A stretch of 64,000 bases of DNA from Arenicola marina. Its lineage: Eukaryota; Annelida; Polychaeta; Arenicolidae. The stretch is taken from NCBI GenBank assembly GCA_964019135.1, contig OZ025261.1:35888820-35952819 (forward strand). Reading direction: 5' to 3'. Positions within the stretch are counted from its first letter, which is position 1. Each line of letters opens with the position of its first letter. Under the pieces are notes generated by a model that did no database searches, was not told where the DNA came from, and saw only the letters and a program-made list of their open reading frames with translations. Made by a program: the position numbers and the translations under genes. This document shows positions 1-10,380 of this stretch, one piece after another.

Positions 1-1500
1 GTATATAAACCTACCAAAAATGTTTAATGTTACTCGTATCCTTATGTGCTACTTGTTATTATGGATATTTTTCTTGGTTTGTAGTTTTTTGTTTTATTAA
101 TATAAATCATATGTATAGGCCTCAGAAAAACAGTACGAAAAGGTGTAATTTAATCAAAATTAAGTCGGACAATCTAATAATGACATCTATCATTACAGAG
201 TTATGCAGCATTAATTTCAATGTACATTTCAATTTGCAAATGTCATGAACAATATTTGTCATCCAGGGCTGACTTAATGTAGAACAAAGTTGATGATTAT
301 TGTATTTATTAAGGTACACAGGATTTATTAAGCAAGGAATGTGCCCTTGTCATTACTGTAGTTGAATGCAGGAGAATTAGGAGATGAAATTGACCTAACA
401 AAATGTAAAATATATATTGATGATCCCTTTATTGGGATTTTTTATGTTTATGCTGGTTAAATAAAAATGTCTCTATATATAATATATGTATAAATACATT
501 TCATAATGTTACTGAATTCCTTATGGGTTAATTGTTATCCATATTTTTAATAGTTTGTTGTTTGTTTCATGTATGGACATCGGGACAAAAGTAGCCGTAA
601 AATGTGTAATTTAATCAAAATTAATTGGACAACCTTAAAAGGAAATGCTATGAATTTGATGAAGTATGAAGTGTCTCATGTTTTGTACCTTCACTTAGTT
701 TTTGTATCTGCTACTTTTGAAATACCTGCAGATTTTATTTCATACCATATGTTGTGAACCCAGTTAAACTGATATGATAGATGCAAATTCAATGCAAAAA
801 GACAAATAGAAACTTGGACCCATTATCATCATGTTTATACAATGTATGAGCAAAAAAGTAGTGAATCATGACGGTTATACACTGAATTATTATTGATTCT
901 GTATGTTTACATTGAGCGTTTCCTTGTGCGTTAATGTCAAAACTAGCAAAAGAAAGTGTTATTTCATTAATCACAAATAAAAGGAAAATGTTGCAATTAA
1001 AGATTTATGCAGAACTAAAGCTACCAGTAAGCTGAACGTAGACACATCAGTTATACAAATTAATAATATCAATACAAGTGTACACCTATAAAAATCTAAA
1101 AACTTTTTGTTTTGCTTTAGAAATTAAGGCTTAACTGCATCATTCCCATAAAGAAGGAAGCATAGATTATCTTTTTTTGCTAGCATATTTGAAAGGACCC
1201 GTTAAACTGAGGTATGACTGAAGTCGACTGCATACATGTATATAATTCTTGGATATTAAGTTTGCCGCACCAGTTTAACTTAGAAATGCTACACAATCTA
1301 TTTGATCCAAGGCATTATACCGGTCAGCCGATAAGTACATGTAAGCTAGCTCGCTCTGTGGAAATGGAAAAGTCACAGTACTGGTCTATTTTGTGGTTCT
1401 CATGAAACTCTTTGTCAAAATACCCATCAATACCATGAGTGTAATAGAACTGAAGCTATTTAGAAAAGATAATGTTTGCACAGTGAATTTACAAAGTTGT
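1..1500. other. AT-rich non-coding DNA with an old internal duplication
   Basis: No open frame longer than about 73 codons and no recognisable domain on either strand. Two diverged direct copies can be seen, roughly 22-180 and 505-640. Both carry ATGTTACT followed by CCTTATG and the block GTGTAATTTAATCAAAATTA (141-160 and 604-623) followed by GGACAA. The spacing is about 465-480 bases with scattered mismatches, so the duplication is old. Whether this is a repeat family or a local duplication cannot be told from the window. Confidence 0.5.
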
Positions 1501-1739
1501 TCTTTTGAAATTTGGTTATTTGAATGGTAGTTGCATTCAGGATATAAAAACTGTAATTTTGACGGCAAAGGCTTCAATACCTGTCACCCGATCACTCCAT
1601 ATCAGTGTAAACATTGGGAAACCATCTACCTTTTGTGCGCCTAGGTTACTGAAGGTGGCCAGTACTATGGCAAATGACATGTTCAAAGTGTCATCTGCCA
1701 ACATATCGACACGAAAATGTAACAGTTCTTTATTTAAGA

Positions 1740-2560
1740 AGCACAAAAGACGAATTGCGACCCACCCCTTGTTTGCTTCGCCGGCCGCGCAGCTTGCCTG
1801 GTTCCGCGTCTTATGTCGTAACTAGTAGGACAGCCCTCTGCGCGCGGTATCCATTGCAACGCAGGGGGCGAGTCAGGCTGCGCACTGAACAAAAAGCACG
1901 TGTTCGTTTGTTTGTCCCCAAAGGGTGAGTTCGGATATGCGATCGGAGTAATCGGCTCGGATATTTGAAGCATGCGGCCTCACTCTTTCCGCTAATAGGC
2001 GGATCAATATTAACCGAACGCAAAATCCGCGGTCCGCGTGAATGTTGCACTTGCTGGACTGCACAAATTTTGAAGATCGTTAAATAGCGCCATAAAAAAA
2101 ATCAACGGATACGTATTGTGTTCATTATCTTATTCTCGTTGTTATAATATTATTTACAGATTTTTGCAGGTCGCAATACTACTATATATATATTAAATGC
2201 ATTGTTCGGCCTGGACGCCATGTTGGAAATCCTCGTGATCCTCCTCTGGGTGGAGAGTAAGGTCTGGGAGTAAAATGTACCACGTACATGCCCTATCGGA
2301 ACACAATCTCCGCGTTCGGTTATGCAATCCGCGGAGTCCGACTACTCCGCTCGCATAACGGAACCCACCCAGTATGCCAGGCCGGAAGTAGAACCCGCGA
2401 GAGCTGACATGCCCTATTGCATCAAGAAACAAGGCCGCCCGGCGTCAAACTGATCAGGCTAATAATGAGGACTAGGAAACATCATCTAGAAACGAAAGTT
2501 GTCATGATACAAATACATTTATCTGCAATATATATCTGTAGCTGGAAATCGGGGGCATAG
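1740..2560. other. GC-richer non-coding stretch
   Basis: Base composition shifts from AT-rich to GC-rich near 1780. A donor-like AAAGG|GTGAGT lies at about 1919-1929, but no convincing exon is attached to it. Overlapping open frames of 60-80 codons exist on both strands, and none shows a known domain. The stretch contains the nested hairpin annotated separately at 2314-2364. Confidence 0.35.
2314..2364. other. Nested inverted repeat (hairpin)
   Basis: Outer arms GTTCGGTTATGC (2314-2325) and GCATAACGGAAC (2353-2364) pair over 12 bp with one mismatch. Inside them GCGGAGT (2331-2337) and ACTCCGC (2344-2350) pair perfectly around a 6-base loop. The result is a compact two-stem hairpin of 51 nt. 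Its function is unknown; it may be a small foldback element. Confidence 0.5.
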
Positions 2561-2561
2561 C

Positions 2562-2866
2562 GGGCTGAACCGGGCCAGCATGACACCATATCAGCTGAAC
2601 CGGGCCAGCATTACACCATATCAGCTGAACCGGGCCAGCATGACACCATATCAGCTGAACCGGGCCAGCATGACACCATATCAGCTGAACCGGGCCAGCA
2701 TGACACCATATCAGCTGAACCGGGCCAGCATGACACCATATCAGCTGAACCGGGCCAGCATGACACCATATCAGCTGAACCGGGCCAGCATGACACCATA
2801 TCAGCTGAACCGGGCCAGCATGACACCATATCAGCTGAACCGGGCCAGCATGACACCATATCACCT
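2562..2866. repeat. 30-bp minisatellite, about 10 copies
   Basis: A 30-bp unit containing GACACCATATCAGCTGAACC and GGGCCAGCA is repeated with almost no variation: two units fill each 60 bases from 2581 to 2866, and one copy differs by a single base (TTACACC). Because 30 is a multiple of three, several frames on both strands stay open and translate to 10-residue repeats such as MTPYQLNRAS and IWCHAGPVQL. I read these as a by-product of the array, not as a gene. Confidence 0.9.
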
Positions 2867-2983
2867 TTTATAGCTGGCCAACGACAAACCCCAGCGTCTG
2901 CTGTGTGGGCTTAATTAACGGGCCAGCGTGAAACGTCGTCAAGCCAACAATTATGTACGGACAGACTCAAATTGATTGGACAT

Positions 2984-3078
2984 TGTGCGCGTTATGATAT
3001 CTCTGACTGAACATTAGGTGCGTTATGATATCTCTGACTGAACATTGTGTGCGTTATGATATACCTGACTGAATATTT
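2984..3078. repeat. 31-bp tandem repeat, three copies
   Basis: The block GCGTTATGATATCTCTGACT followed by GAACATT occurs three times at 31-base spacing, the last copy being slightly diverged (ATACCTGACTGAATATT). Confidence 0.8.
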
Positions 3079-3439
3079 TGGCTAGATATGTGTCATACGC
3101 CAAAACTAATTTTGACAACAATATCTTAGCAAACATTTAGGTCTCCGTATATACAACGCTGCTGAGACGAGACCGTGCAGCCATATACCACTGCACCTTG
3201 TAGATCTATAGACCTAGAGGAGAAATAGCAGTATCGTGGCGCCCACAGAGAATAGTACCTCGTTAGACATGCCTGCCAAGTATGCAAGACAGCCAGCGGT
3301 AGTAAACGCTTGTCTAGCTGTAATGCAGATGTAAAGCACGATACAAAATAGTAAAAACTGAACAGCCGGTCTATTCAAAATGTTGCTGCCAAAAGACTGC
3401 AAAGTAAAGCACAGACAGAGGACCGCCGAGTAAAACGAA

Positions 3440-3790
3440 CAGCCGGAAGACTGAACATTGGAGCACATCTGGAAGGTTGTATGGTAAAGCAGCCATAAGG
3501 CTGTAAGTTAAATCACAACCAGAAGACTGCTAAATAGTAACAGCCAAAAGACGTTTCAACAATGTACAACCAGAAGACTGCTAAAAAGTGGTCAGCCAGG
3601 AGACTGACAGACCATGCACAGCTTGAAAGCTGGCACAAAATGCAGCCAGAAAACTTCTAAAAAGGAATATAGCCAAAAGACTATTCATCTAAGGCGCAGG
3701 TGGAAGACTGCTAAAAAGGAACAAGACTGTTAAACAGTGGTCAGCTAGGAGACTGATATACCATGCACAGCCTGGAGACTGACACAAATA
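3440..3790. repeat. Degenerate tandem repeat of CAGCCAGAAGACTG type
   Basis: About a dozen imperfect copies of a motif like AGCCAGAAGACTGCTAAAAA occur at irregular spacing. Two longer near-copies, GGTCAGCCAGGAGACTGA (about 3591) and GGTCAGCTAGGAGACTGA (about 3739), are each followed by a CCATGCACAGC block. This looks like an eroded minisatellite. A short minus-strand open frame at 3214-3468 overlaps its edge and has no recognised domain. Confidence 0.6.
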
Positions 3791-4064
3791 TTCGTATGCA
3801 ACGTAGGCCTACGCACTAAGTAATAAGGCATGATGATGTTAAGCATGTCATATGGGATAAACTGGTGCTTCTCGTGTTAGAAAGTGTGGCTTGCTTGTGT
3901 GCTACGCAGTCAACATTTGGGTATCGCTGCTGTTTTCGCCCTTTCAACATATGAAAACACATTTATTACTAACAGAGTTAACCTCCACCCAATCAGTGGT
4001 ATTTCTTGAAAATATGTGAAGATGATAATTTAGGTTGTAAATTGCTGCCCTGCGGAAGGAAGGT

Positions 4065-4155
4065 TTTCGATGAGCAACATTAACATCTAATCAATGTTGC
4101 ATATCGACATTTAATCAATGTTCGAAAGAAACGTTTAATCAATGTTGAATCAACG
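4065..4155. repeat. Degenerate ~28-bp repeat, three copies
   Basis: The motif TTAATCAATGTT or CTAATCAATGTT occurs three times at roughly 27-28 base spacing, with diverged sequence between. Confidence 0.5.
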
Positions 4156-4300
4156 ATTTTATGCTATCTGGGAAGTTGCAATCGCACGGCCACAAGATTT
4201 CGTGGCAGATTAGGTATGTACGTAGACTAATACAGTACCATTAACATGTAAAGACCAAGTCTGCGGTGGCTGGGAGTGCTGGAAGACTGCACTGGCAACA

Positions 4301-4442
4301 GGGCTGTACAGTCAGTACGGGATCTTTTATCGACACCCCACGAGACAGGGGTACTTATGCTCTACCTCAATGCCTAGAATCAACGACCTGCACGTGCTGC
4401 CTACCTTCCGGTTGCTTGCTTTCACTCGTTTTACACACAAGG
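4301..4442 (+). repeat. Diverged repeat pair, copy 1 (partner at 5160-5298)
   Basis: This segment and 5160-5298 align over about 140 bases in the same orientation. Shared blocks include ACGGGATCTT, TATCGACACCCC, ACTTATGCTCTAC, CTACCTTCCGGTTG and TTCACT. Translations are also similar (IDTPRDRGTYALPQC against IDTPQDRHTYALRQC), but substitutions are not concentrated at third positions and no domain is recognised. It is likely a dispersed repeat rather than duplicated exons. Confidence 0.6.
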
Positions 4443-4518
4443 GCCTCGTTCGCAAGCAACCGCTAGTCGACTAATGGTTGACGAGTTGGCTGCCAAACGG
4501 TGATTAGTCCTCCCATCT

Positions 4519-4570
4519 AGTCGACCAGAACGAAGAACCATGCCGCCACCAACGGTTCCTCTGGTCGACT
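4519..4570. other. Inverted repeat (hairpin)
   Basis: Perfect 11-bp arms AGTCGACCAGA (4519-4529) and TCTGGTCGACT (4560-4570) flank a 30-base loop. The loop itself contains GAACC (4535-4539) and GGTTC (4554-4558), extending the stem. The total is 52 nt. Confidence 0.5.
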
Positions 4571-5159
4571 GTCGTCCAAGACGGCGGAGGCAAAATGAGC
4601 AGTAAGTGGTTTTCGCGTCATCTTCGTGACGTATACTTGATCTGTAACTTCGTTTACAAGTTTATATACATTTAAACGAATTAAAATATAGCATGTTTCA
4701 TACATAATTGCTTATTTTGTTATTTTATCATGTTTTCGAGCTAAATGTTAACATGATCAAACAAACTGTATGCTCGTTCACGTGCCCTTATCTATACTGT
4801 ATGGATAACAAAATTGGGGGGGGGGGGCCTTGGTGTTTCTCTGGTCGCCTAGCCGATACAGACAGAGTGGGGCTCTAGTCAAAGAACACGGGGTCAAATG
4901 TTCTACAATTCAGAGACGATCCAGGATTTTGCACCAGAGGGTCATGACACACGGTGGTTAAAGGTGCTTATACAAAAATATTTTACTTTCCCACATGAGA
5001 TGCACTAACCATAGTCAGCGCGGAAAATATTTGGCGCCTCGTTTTCTAATTTGACATGAACTATTTCATTGACAAGCCTAAAATCAGTTTATGTTTGTCA
5101 GCTTCAACCAAAGACCCAACACAATGTGGCGTACTCACAGTTATCTTGCCAAAGGAATA
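4571..5159. other. Non-coding stretch with a G-run
   Basis: No supported gene. A run of about a dozen G lies near 4816-4827. The short open frames here show no recognisable domain. Confidence 0.4.
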
Positions 5160-5298
5160 GGGTTGTACTGTCACTACGGGATCTTATCGACACCCCGCAA
5201 GACAGGCATACTTATGCTCTACGTCAATGCGTAACATCAACGGCCTGTACCTGCTGTCTACCTTCCGGTTGTTTGCCTTCACTTGCCTCACACAGAAG
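5160..5298 (+). repeat. Diverged repeat pair, copy 2 (partner at 4301-4442)
   Basis: Second member of the pair described at 4301-4442, lying about 860 bases downstream in the same orientation. One base is lost in the TCTTTTATCGAC/TCTTATCGAC block and there are many scattered substitutions. Confidence 0.6.
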
Positions 5299-5694
5299 AT
5301 CGGCTAAAGCTGTCCTTGGATGCACAACTAACCACTGAAGTTCCGCGCATATAAGAAGTTTAACCTTCCGAGTAGATTAATGTAATATGTGAGCGGTTAG
5401 ACAGTTTATAAACCAAAATGCGGTTCTCTAATGAATGACTGTCAGTGTCAGGCGATCCTATGTGCAGCGCTCCTTATATGGACTGACCAGGCGAGGACAA
5501 CGCTTCCAACATTTTCATCGAATGAACCACATGCATTATGGAGATGTAAATGTCTTCTATTTAAATATATTATGGTTTTATAGTGAGCAATGCCTGGACC
5601 AAGGCAAAGCAAACAAAATAGTTTCACACCCATTTGATTCTTCAAGCACAAACCGCGCAGCCGGCCGGTTCCCAACACTGACGCTGGCTACAAT

Positions 5695-5742
5695 GAGTGC
5701 GCGTCACGCAGCTGCACCGAGGCACCAGCGTGATGCGCACTC
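5695..5742. other. Inverted repeat (hairpin)
   Basis: Arms GAGTGCGCGTCACGC (5695-5709) and GCGTGATGCGCACTC (5728-5742) pair over 15 bp. The single mismatch would be a G-U pair in RNA, and the loop is 18 nt. It is very GC-rich and stable. No function is assigned. Confidence 0.55.
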
Positions 5743-5796
5743 GTTCTAAGAGCACGTCCCCAAAAGACCTAAACCGGAATCGGTTCATATAGACTT

Positions 5797-5849
5797 GGGT
5801 GTGTTCTCGCAAAGGCCTGCAAGATATAAGGAGGGCAGAGAACACACCC
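5797..5849. other. Inverted repeat (hairpin)
   Basis: Perfect 12-bp arms GGGTGTGTTCTC (5797-5808) and GAGAACACACCC (5838-5849) flank a 29-nt loop. It lies 55 bases after the hairpin at 5695-5742. Confidence 0.55.
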
Positions 5850-8185
5850 CAACTATAACTGCAGCCGTGTTTTTCTGTTTTCACTCATTGAGCGACGGCC
5901 CGCCTTGCGGGACGAGATGGCTTCGTAACCTATGGGTGAAAGGGACGGAGTGACCAACCACGATGTCCATGTGGAGAAAATCAGGCGTAATCACCGTAAA
6001 TACATCACGAAGCTGCGTAACACAAACGTGTTCTAACTCCGGCAATGATTATAGCTTGCGGGGAAGAAGGATTAAAAATTCTGGATCACAATATATTCGA
6101 TGGTAGGATCTCAAACTGTAACCCCCGGGGGGGAGGGGGGGGGGGGGGTCGGAGGGTTCCCGCGCGTGAACTTGCGACTGGGTGGCGGGCTCTGAAAATG
6201 TGACTTTATAGAGCGGCTTGCCGCGAAAAATACCCCTTCAGGGCGGATTTTGGCGGTAAAACCCCGACCGAGCGGAATTTGGTGGTGAAAAGGGGGGGGG
6301 GGGGTTACCGCGGAACCCCCACAAACCCAGCAATGTATTAGGTACCCCCCACCTCCGCTAGGGACTGTAACATGCTATGCCCTGATTTGTGCAAGAATTA
6401 TCTAGTCTTGTTATTAGGATTGAAGAATAGCTTTGAATAGCCTTGAGTTCGCACTACACCTCTAAAGCCGCACAATAAAACAATGGACTGTGAGCAAATC
6501 TGTGACGTAGTACACATAACTTCCAACGAACGATCAGCGGCCAAACACAAACCTAATTTACCTATTATATTTGAAGCTAATAACTTTAGCTTAAGGTTGA
6601 TTTTAATATTTGATTATCGCCCGTCGGCAACAGCTCACCCTTAAACGTATCGTCGTCATTGTGAATATAAGATACTCTGTAGAACCTCTCTCCTCCTCTC
6701 ATAGTGTAACGTACAATGGTGGAATATTCTTGTCGGTGGTGGATACAAAGGTGGACCTGTACATTTTGTTACTGTAAACACTAGATACCGGGTGCTAGGC
6801 GGTTCTTACCAACCTTGACCTTGATAGCTTAGTGGCGGCTTAAGGCGAAGACATGTGTGTTAGCTGTATCAATGCTATATATAACTGCTTAACCGGCATG
6901 CAAGAGAATGATGACTTTGTGAACAATAACACTTCATTCTGGCTTTAACCTTTAATTTTCTTGCAAGTAAATGTGACACGTGACTTCAAAATGGTGTGAA
7001 AATTATATCTTTTAGATGTTTATTTAGGGTATTTAGACCAATTTTGGAGTGTATAATCACATACAGATCAACCAATCGCAGCACCGTTTAGCAGTTTATA
7101 ATGAATCAACATTGACACGATGGTAGGGATTTGTCTCCCACGCTAATCTCGACATAGTTTGAGACATCGTAATACAACATGTGATCATGAAAGTAGACCG
7201 ATTTTATCCGATTTTGAACTTCTTTTTACTAATTCGACATCCTTTGTTAGTGTTTGAGGGCAATAACCTAACCCCCTGGACCCCCCCCCCCCCTGGATCC
7301 GCCGCTGCATGGTCGGCATGCACAATAGGCGGAGTAGTCAAAATCATCAACTACCGGGTAGGCACGGTCCACCGTACATGTTGGAGCCCTCGACGCGGAT
7401 TATTGTCGCAAATTGTACATGTGAGTTGTCCTGCTGAGACAGTATATTGTGATGTTTGCTGGCGCAACCGATCAGGCAGCTTCAATGAGTATCCATTGTG
7501 TATATACAATGTACACATCCCATTGACTGGCTACAAATATGAAACCACGAATTTACATGTATATTTATTTACATGTAATACATGAATTTACATGTCTATA
7601 CACTCTCTTGGGTGAGAGCAATTTCAAAGTTGACGAAACTAATATCGTAAAAGTGTGTACGTTTGTTAGAACCCAAAACGTGATAGTGATGAAAACGTCA
7701 GACCTTGGTCAAATTAAATACACAGTTTTAAGTTTGTCTTCGGCCATTCTGGGGTATACCCCATAGTCCATCGTTTATGAATTTATGAGTTACTGCCTCA
7801 TATATTCAAAACCCCCGTCAATAGACAAGGCAATCCAGGCACAGTGTGAAACTGTACATTTGCTGAAATATGGCACAGGCCGCGTTGCATGACATTTTCG
7901 TCATTATGACGCTGTGAGTACTAACTAACGTCAGTTGTGAGGCCAAAAACAGTCGCATTTGGATCATGACCTACTAACAAGCGGTCTACATTTTAGTGTC
8001 ATGCTGATGTTTTGCGATCGCAACTGCTTGGCTACTGTCTGATCGGAGACCTCCATTACTCACCGTCTAATGAGGACTATTGTAGCGTTCGAGTCGTATG
8101 TTCGCATGCAATGTTCAGCAGCAGACAAGCCAATCTTAAAGTTCTGGGATTTATTTTGTAGTGGAATATATATACATCAATCCAT
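5850..8185. other. Intergenic DNA with homopolymer G/C runs
   Basis: No recognisable gene. G-rich runs lie at about 6127-6149 and 6290-6304, and a C-run at about 7279-7292. The longest open frame, 7181-7585 on +, passes through the C-run (giving a PPPP stretch) and shows no domain, so I did not call it. The segment 6130-6350 is GC-rich, while the rest is of mixed composition. Confidence 0.45.
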
Positions 8186-8190
8186 CGTGG

Positions 8191-8485
8191 TGAATGTTAA
8201 CCCCTGGGTTGCCGATGTTAACCCCGGGTTGCAATGTTAACCCCGGGTTACAGATCTTAACCCCGGGTTACAGATGTTAACCCCGGGTTACAAATGTTAA
8301 CCCCGGATTAAATGCTACCGATGTTAACCCCTGGGTTACAGATGATATCCCGAGGTTACAGGTATTAACCCGTGGGTTACAGATGTTAACCCCAGGTTAC
8401 CGATGTTAACCCCGGGTTACAGATGTTAACCCTGGGTTACAGATGTTAACCCCGGGTTACAGATGTTAACCCCGGGTTACATATG
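8191..8485. repeat. 20-bp palindromic minisatellite
   Basis: The unit AGATGTTAACCCCGGGTTAC is repeated about 14 times, nearly perfect from 8401 on and more diverged before. The core TAACCCGGGTTA is self-complementary, so each unit can form a small cruciform or pair with its neighbours. The array ends directly at the dispersed repeat that starts near 8486. Confidence 0.88.
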
Positions 8486-8829
8486 TTAAGAAGGTTCCCG
8501 GCATCACTGTGGCGCCATCTGGTGGACTATGCCGCTGCGATCTGGCGATAAGCTGGTACCGCCGCTCATACTCATACTTGTAAGTGAGCGAGCGAGCGAA
8601 GTTGGGGCGCGGAACCAGGCTAATCTGGCGAATGCTCTATTGTCCGCAGCGCGTCATCGTTTATTCTTGTTTATATAACAAAGTCGCGAAACTGATGCGC
8701 CGTAAAGGGAAATTGATAGGCAAACGCAAGTTCAAGCAAACCAAAGAACTTATTGGGATGTATAAATATATCTTTGAACGAACTGACAACAGAAAAACAA
8801 GCCGGCAAATTACATAGCGTTGACCACAC
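8486..8829 (+). repeat. Dispersed ~340-bp repeat, copy 1
   Basis: It aligns nearly end to end with 49167-49501 in the same orientation. Both start at TTAAG followed by AGGTTCCCGGCATCACTGTG and end at AAATTACATAGCGTTG then CCACA. Differences are scattered substitutions and a few small indels (for example GTGAGCGAGCGAGCGAAG here). No terminal inverted repeats, poly-A tail or clear Pol III A/B boxes are visible. It could be a SINE, a MITE or another short interspersed family. The copy has an open frame (8584-8817) ending in a basic region, but the other copy is interrupted, so I treat it as non-coding. Confidence 0.8.
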
Positions 8830-9370
8830 AGGCACACTAAATCAGTGGGGGAGGCGGGGGGGGGGGGGTGTAGATATCCCCCACATCATCGTAGGCCTAT
8901 ATGCTTACACGTTTGGTTGCTTAAATGTTTTCATGTAAATTTGATAACACCAAGTATCTTATTCGATCCTGTGAGTACTTGTCGTGTCCCTAGTTCGGCA
9001 CATTTCCCATTCCGACCCTCAGAATTACCGGCACAATTTCCATGTTCAGAGTCATTTTACGAAAAAACGAGGTAGAAGACCCATATATTTTTTTCTCTTA
9101 TTTTAACAAACAAGGATCAGGCTTGTTACAGACAAATTTTTATTAACTTTGTCTGAGCCGTTTTTTTTTGTGTTGAATATTTCGTGTCGAAATTCAGAAA
9201 TTCTCCATTGACAGCCATTATAAAATTAGAGGTGACCCCCTACCTATTCAACGTGATTTTGACAGAAAAGTAGGTAGAAGACATATATTTTTTATGTTAT
9301 TTTATCGTTTTCGATACACATTACTATAAGTTTAAAAAATGTCAAGAAGTTTGTCTGAAAAAAAAAATGT
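8830..9370. other. Non-coding stretch with a short direct duplication
   Basis: A G-run lies at about 8852-8868. A ~37-base direct duplication starting AGGTAGAAGAC with a following CATATATTTTTT lies at about 9069-9105 and 9269-9306. No gene is seen. Confidence 0.4.
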
Positions 9371-9373
9371 AAT

Positions 9374-9560
9374 CTATGCATCTACCTTAAGCAGTTTTAC
9401 TGAGATTCCACCGTGGCCCGAACTAGGTTTAGGTTTTAGTTCGTTAATGGTCTCCAATATCCTGGTCTTATTACTTCTGTGAGACACAATGTGTTTATTC
9501 TGGGTAGGGGTTTTAAAAAAAACTCATAGGACATAGTGTTAGTACAATCTAAATTTCCGC
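9374..9560 (-). mobile_element. LINE fragment (reverse transcriptase N-terminal part)
   Basis: On the minus strand, 9462 down to 9376 reads ILETINELKPKPSSGHGG then ISVKLLK, the conserved block just before the first core motifs of non-LTR retrotransposon reverse transcriptases (usual form: I..LKPKKSSGHDGIS...LK). A stop follows directly. Upstream on the same strand, in another frame, comes SYEFFLKPLPR, also typical of the region before this block, so at least one frameshift is present. It matches the better-preserved fragment at 10381-11546 (VIYKLKPKPSSGRDGIPS) and is probably the same broad family. It is a dead, short remnant. Confidence 0.65.
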
Positions 9561-9564
9561 AGAG

Positions 9565-10250
9565 TGTTGTACCGATGTTGGCCAAAAAACTGACGCGTAC
9601 AAAAGACGGCAAACGCGTGTCTGTTTCGCTTTCCAATTCCGTTTCCATGGCAACGGACCAGTTGCCCAATGATAACGTATACAGATTCTGGCTAACTTAG
9701 AAAAATCGTTTGGGTTTTGGGTAACACATTTGCGTCTTATTATTTGGACGTTGCTGTGCGTCATGTCATGACCTCACCATGGCGTCCTGTCGTCACACAT
9801 GTTACGTAGGTTTTAAGTCAGCTATTATGCAGTATGGCGACTTTGTTTGACGTTACACGTCGTCTTGAGGGACAACTTGTGCCGTGCCTAACTTTTTTGG
9901 CGAGGGGAATAAGCGTGCGTCAAAAATGGCGTCATGACAGTGCCTATCACCCGAATTCGAATTAGGTAAAAATAAAACATAGGAGCCATCTTGAACATTT
10001 TTGAGATCGTCAAATGACGCCATATGACGTCCCGATGACTTCATTTTAAATAAAAGGTAAAATTCATAGCAACATTAATATTGAATCAAGAAAATCGGTC
10101 TTGACTTCAAAATGCAAGATTTGATCTGGCATTAAAACACTGTTGAAGACGCGTCAAGTAACGTCATGATGACGTCACGGGCCCACCCCACTCTTAGACC
10201 TATAATTCCGCTAATGTCGTTTAATACATTGCGCAAATTACTCAAACTAA
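9565..10250. other. Intergenic stretch
   Basis: No gene is recognised. Several ATGACGTC-type motifs occur (about 10022-10035 and 10165-10178). Short open frames have no domain similarity that I can see. Confidence 0.35.
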
Positions 10251-10254
10251 CGCA

Positions 10255-10380
10255 TTTTCCCCTGCGTAACGCCTACAGGGCGCGCATTGCCCTACATAGC
10301 GCATACAAGGAACACTTTGCCCTACATAGCGCTTATAGTACGCACTTGGATCTACATATAACGCCTACAATACGCAACTG
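10255..10380. repeat. ~30-bp degenerate tandem repeat at the 3' edge of the LINE
   Basis: Blocks of type CCCTACATAGCGC and TACA recur about four times at 30-base spacing. The array directly follows the last recognisable LINE reverse-transcriptase codons (minus strand) at about 10381, so it forms the downstream boundary of that fragment. Confidence 0.6.

Noticed and set aside
1537-1746. Minus-strand 69-codon frame (includes SFAIVLATFSNLGAQ and FPMFTLIWSDRV)
   Set aside because: The peptide looks protein-like, but codon choice is not distinctive, no splice sites flank it and no family is recognised.
7181-7585. 134-codon + frame
   Set aside because: It passes through a C-run giving PPPP and has no domain; probably chance.
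8584-8817. 77-codon basic protein inside dispersed-repeat copy 1
   Set aside because: The second copy at 49167-49501 is interrupted in the same frame and the changes are not synonymous.
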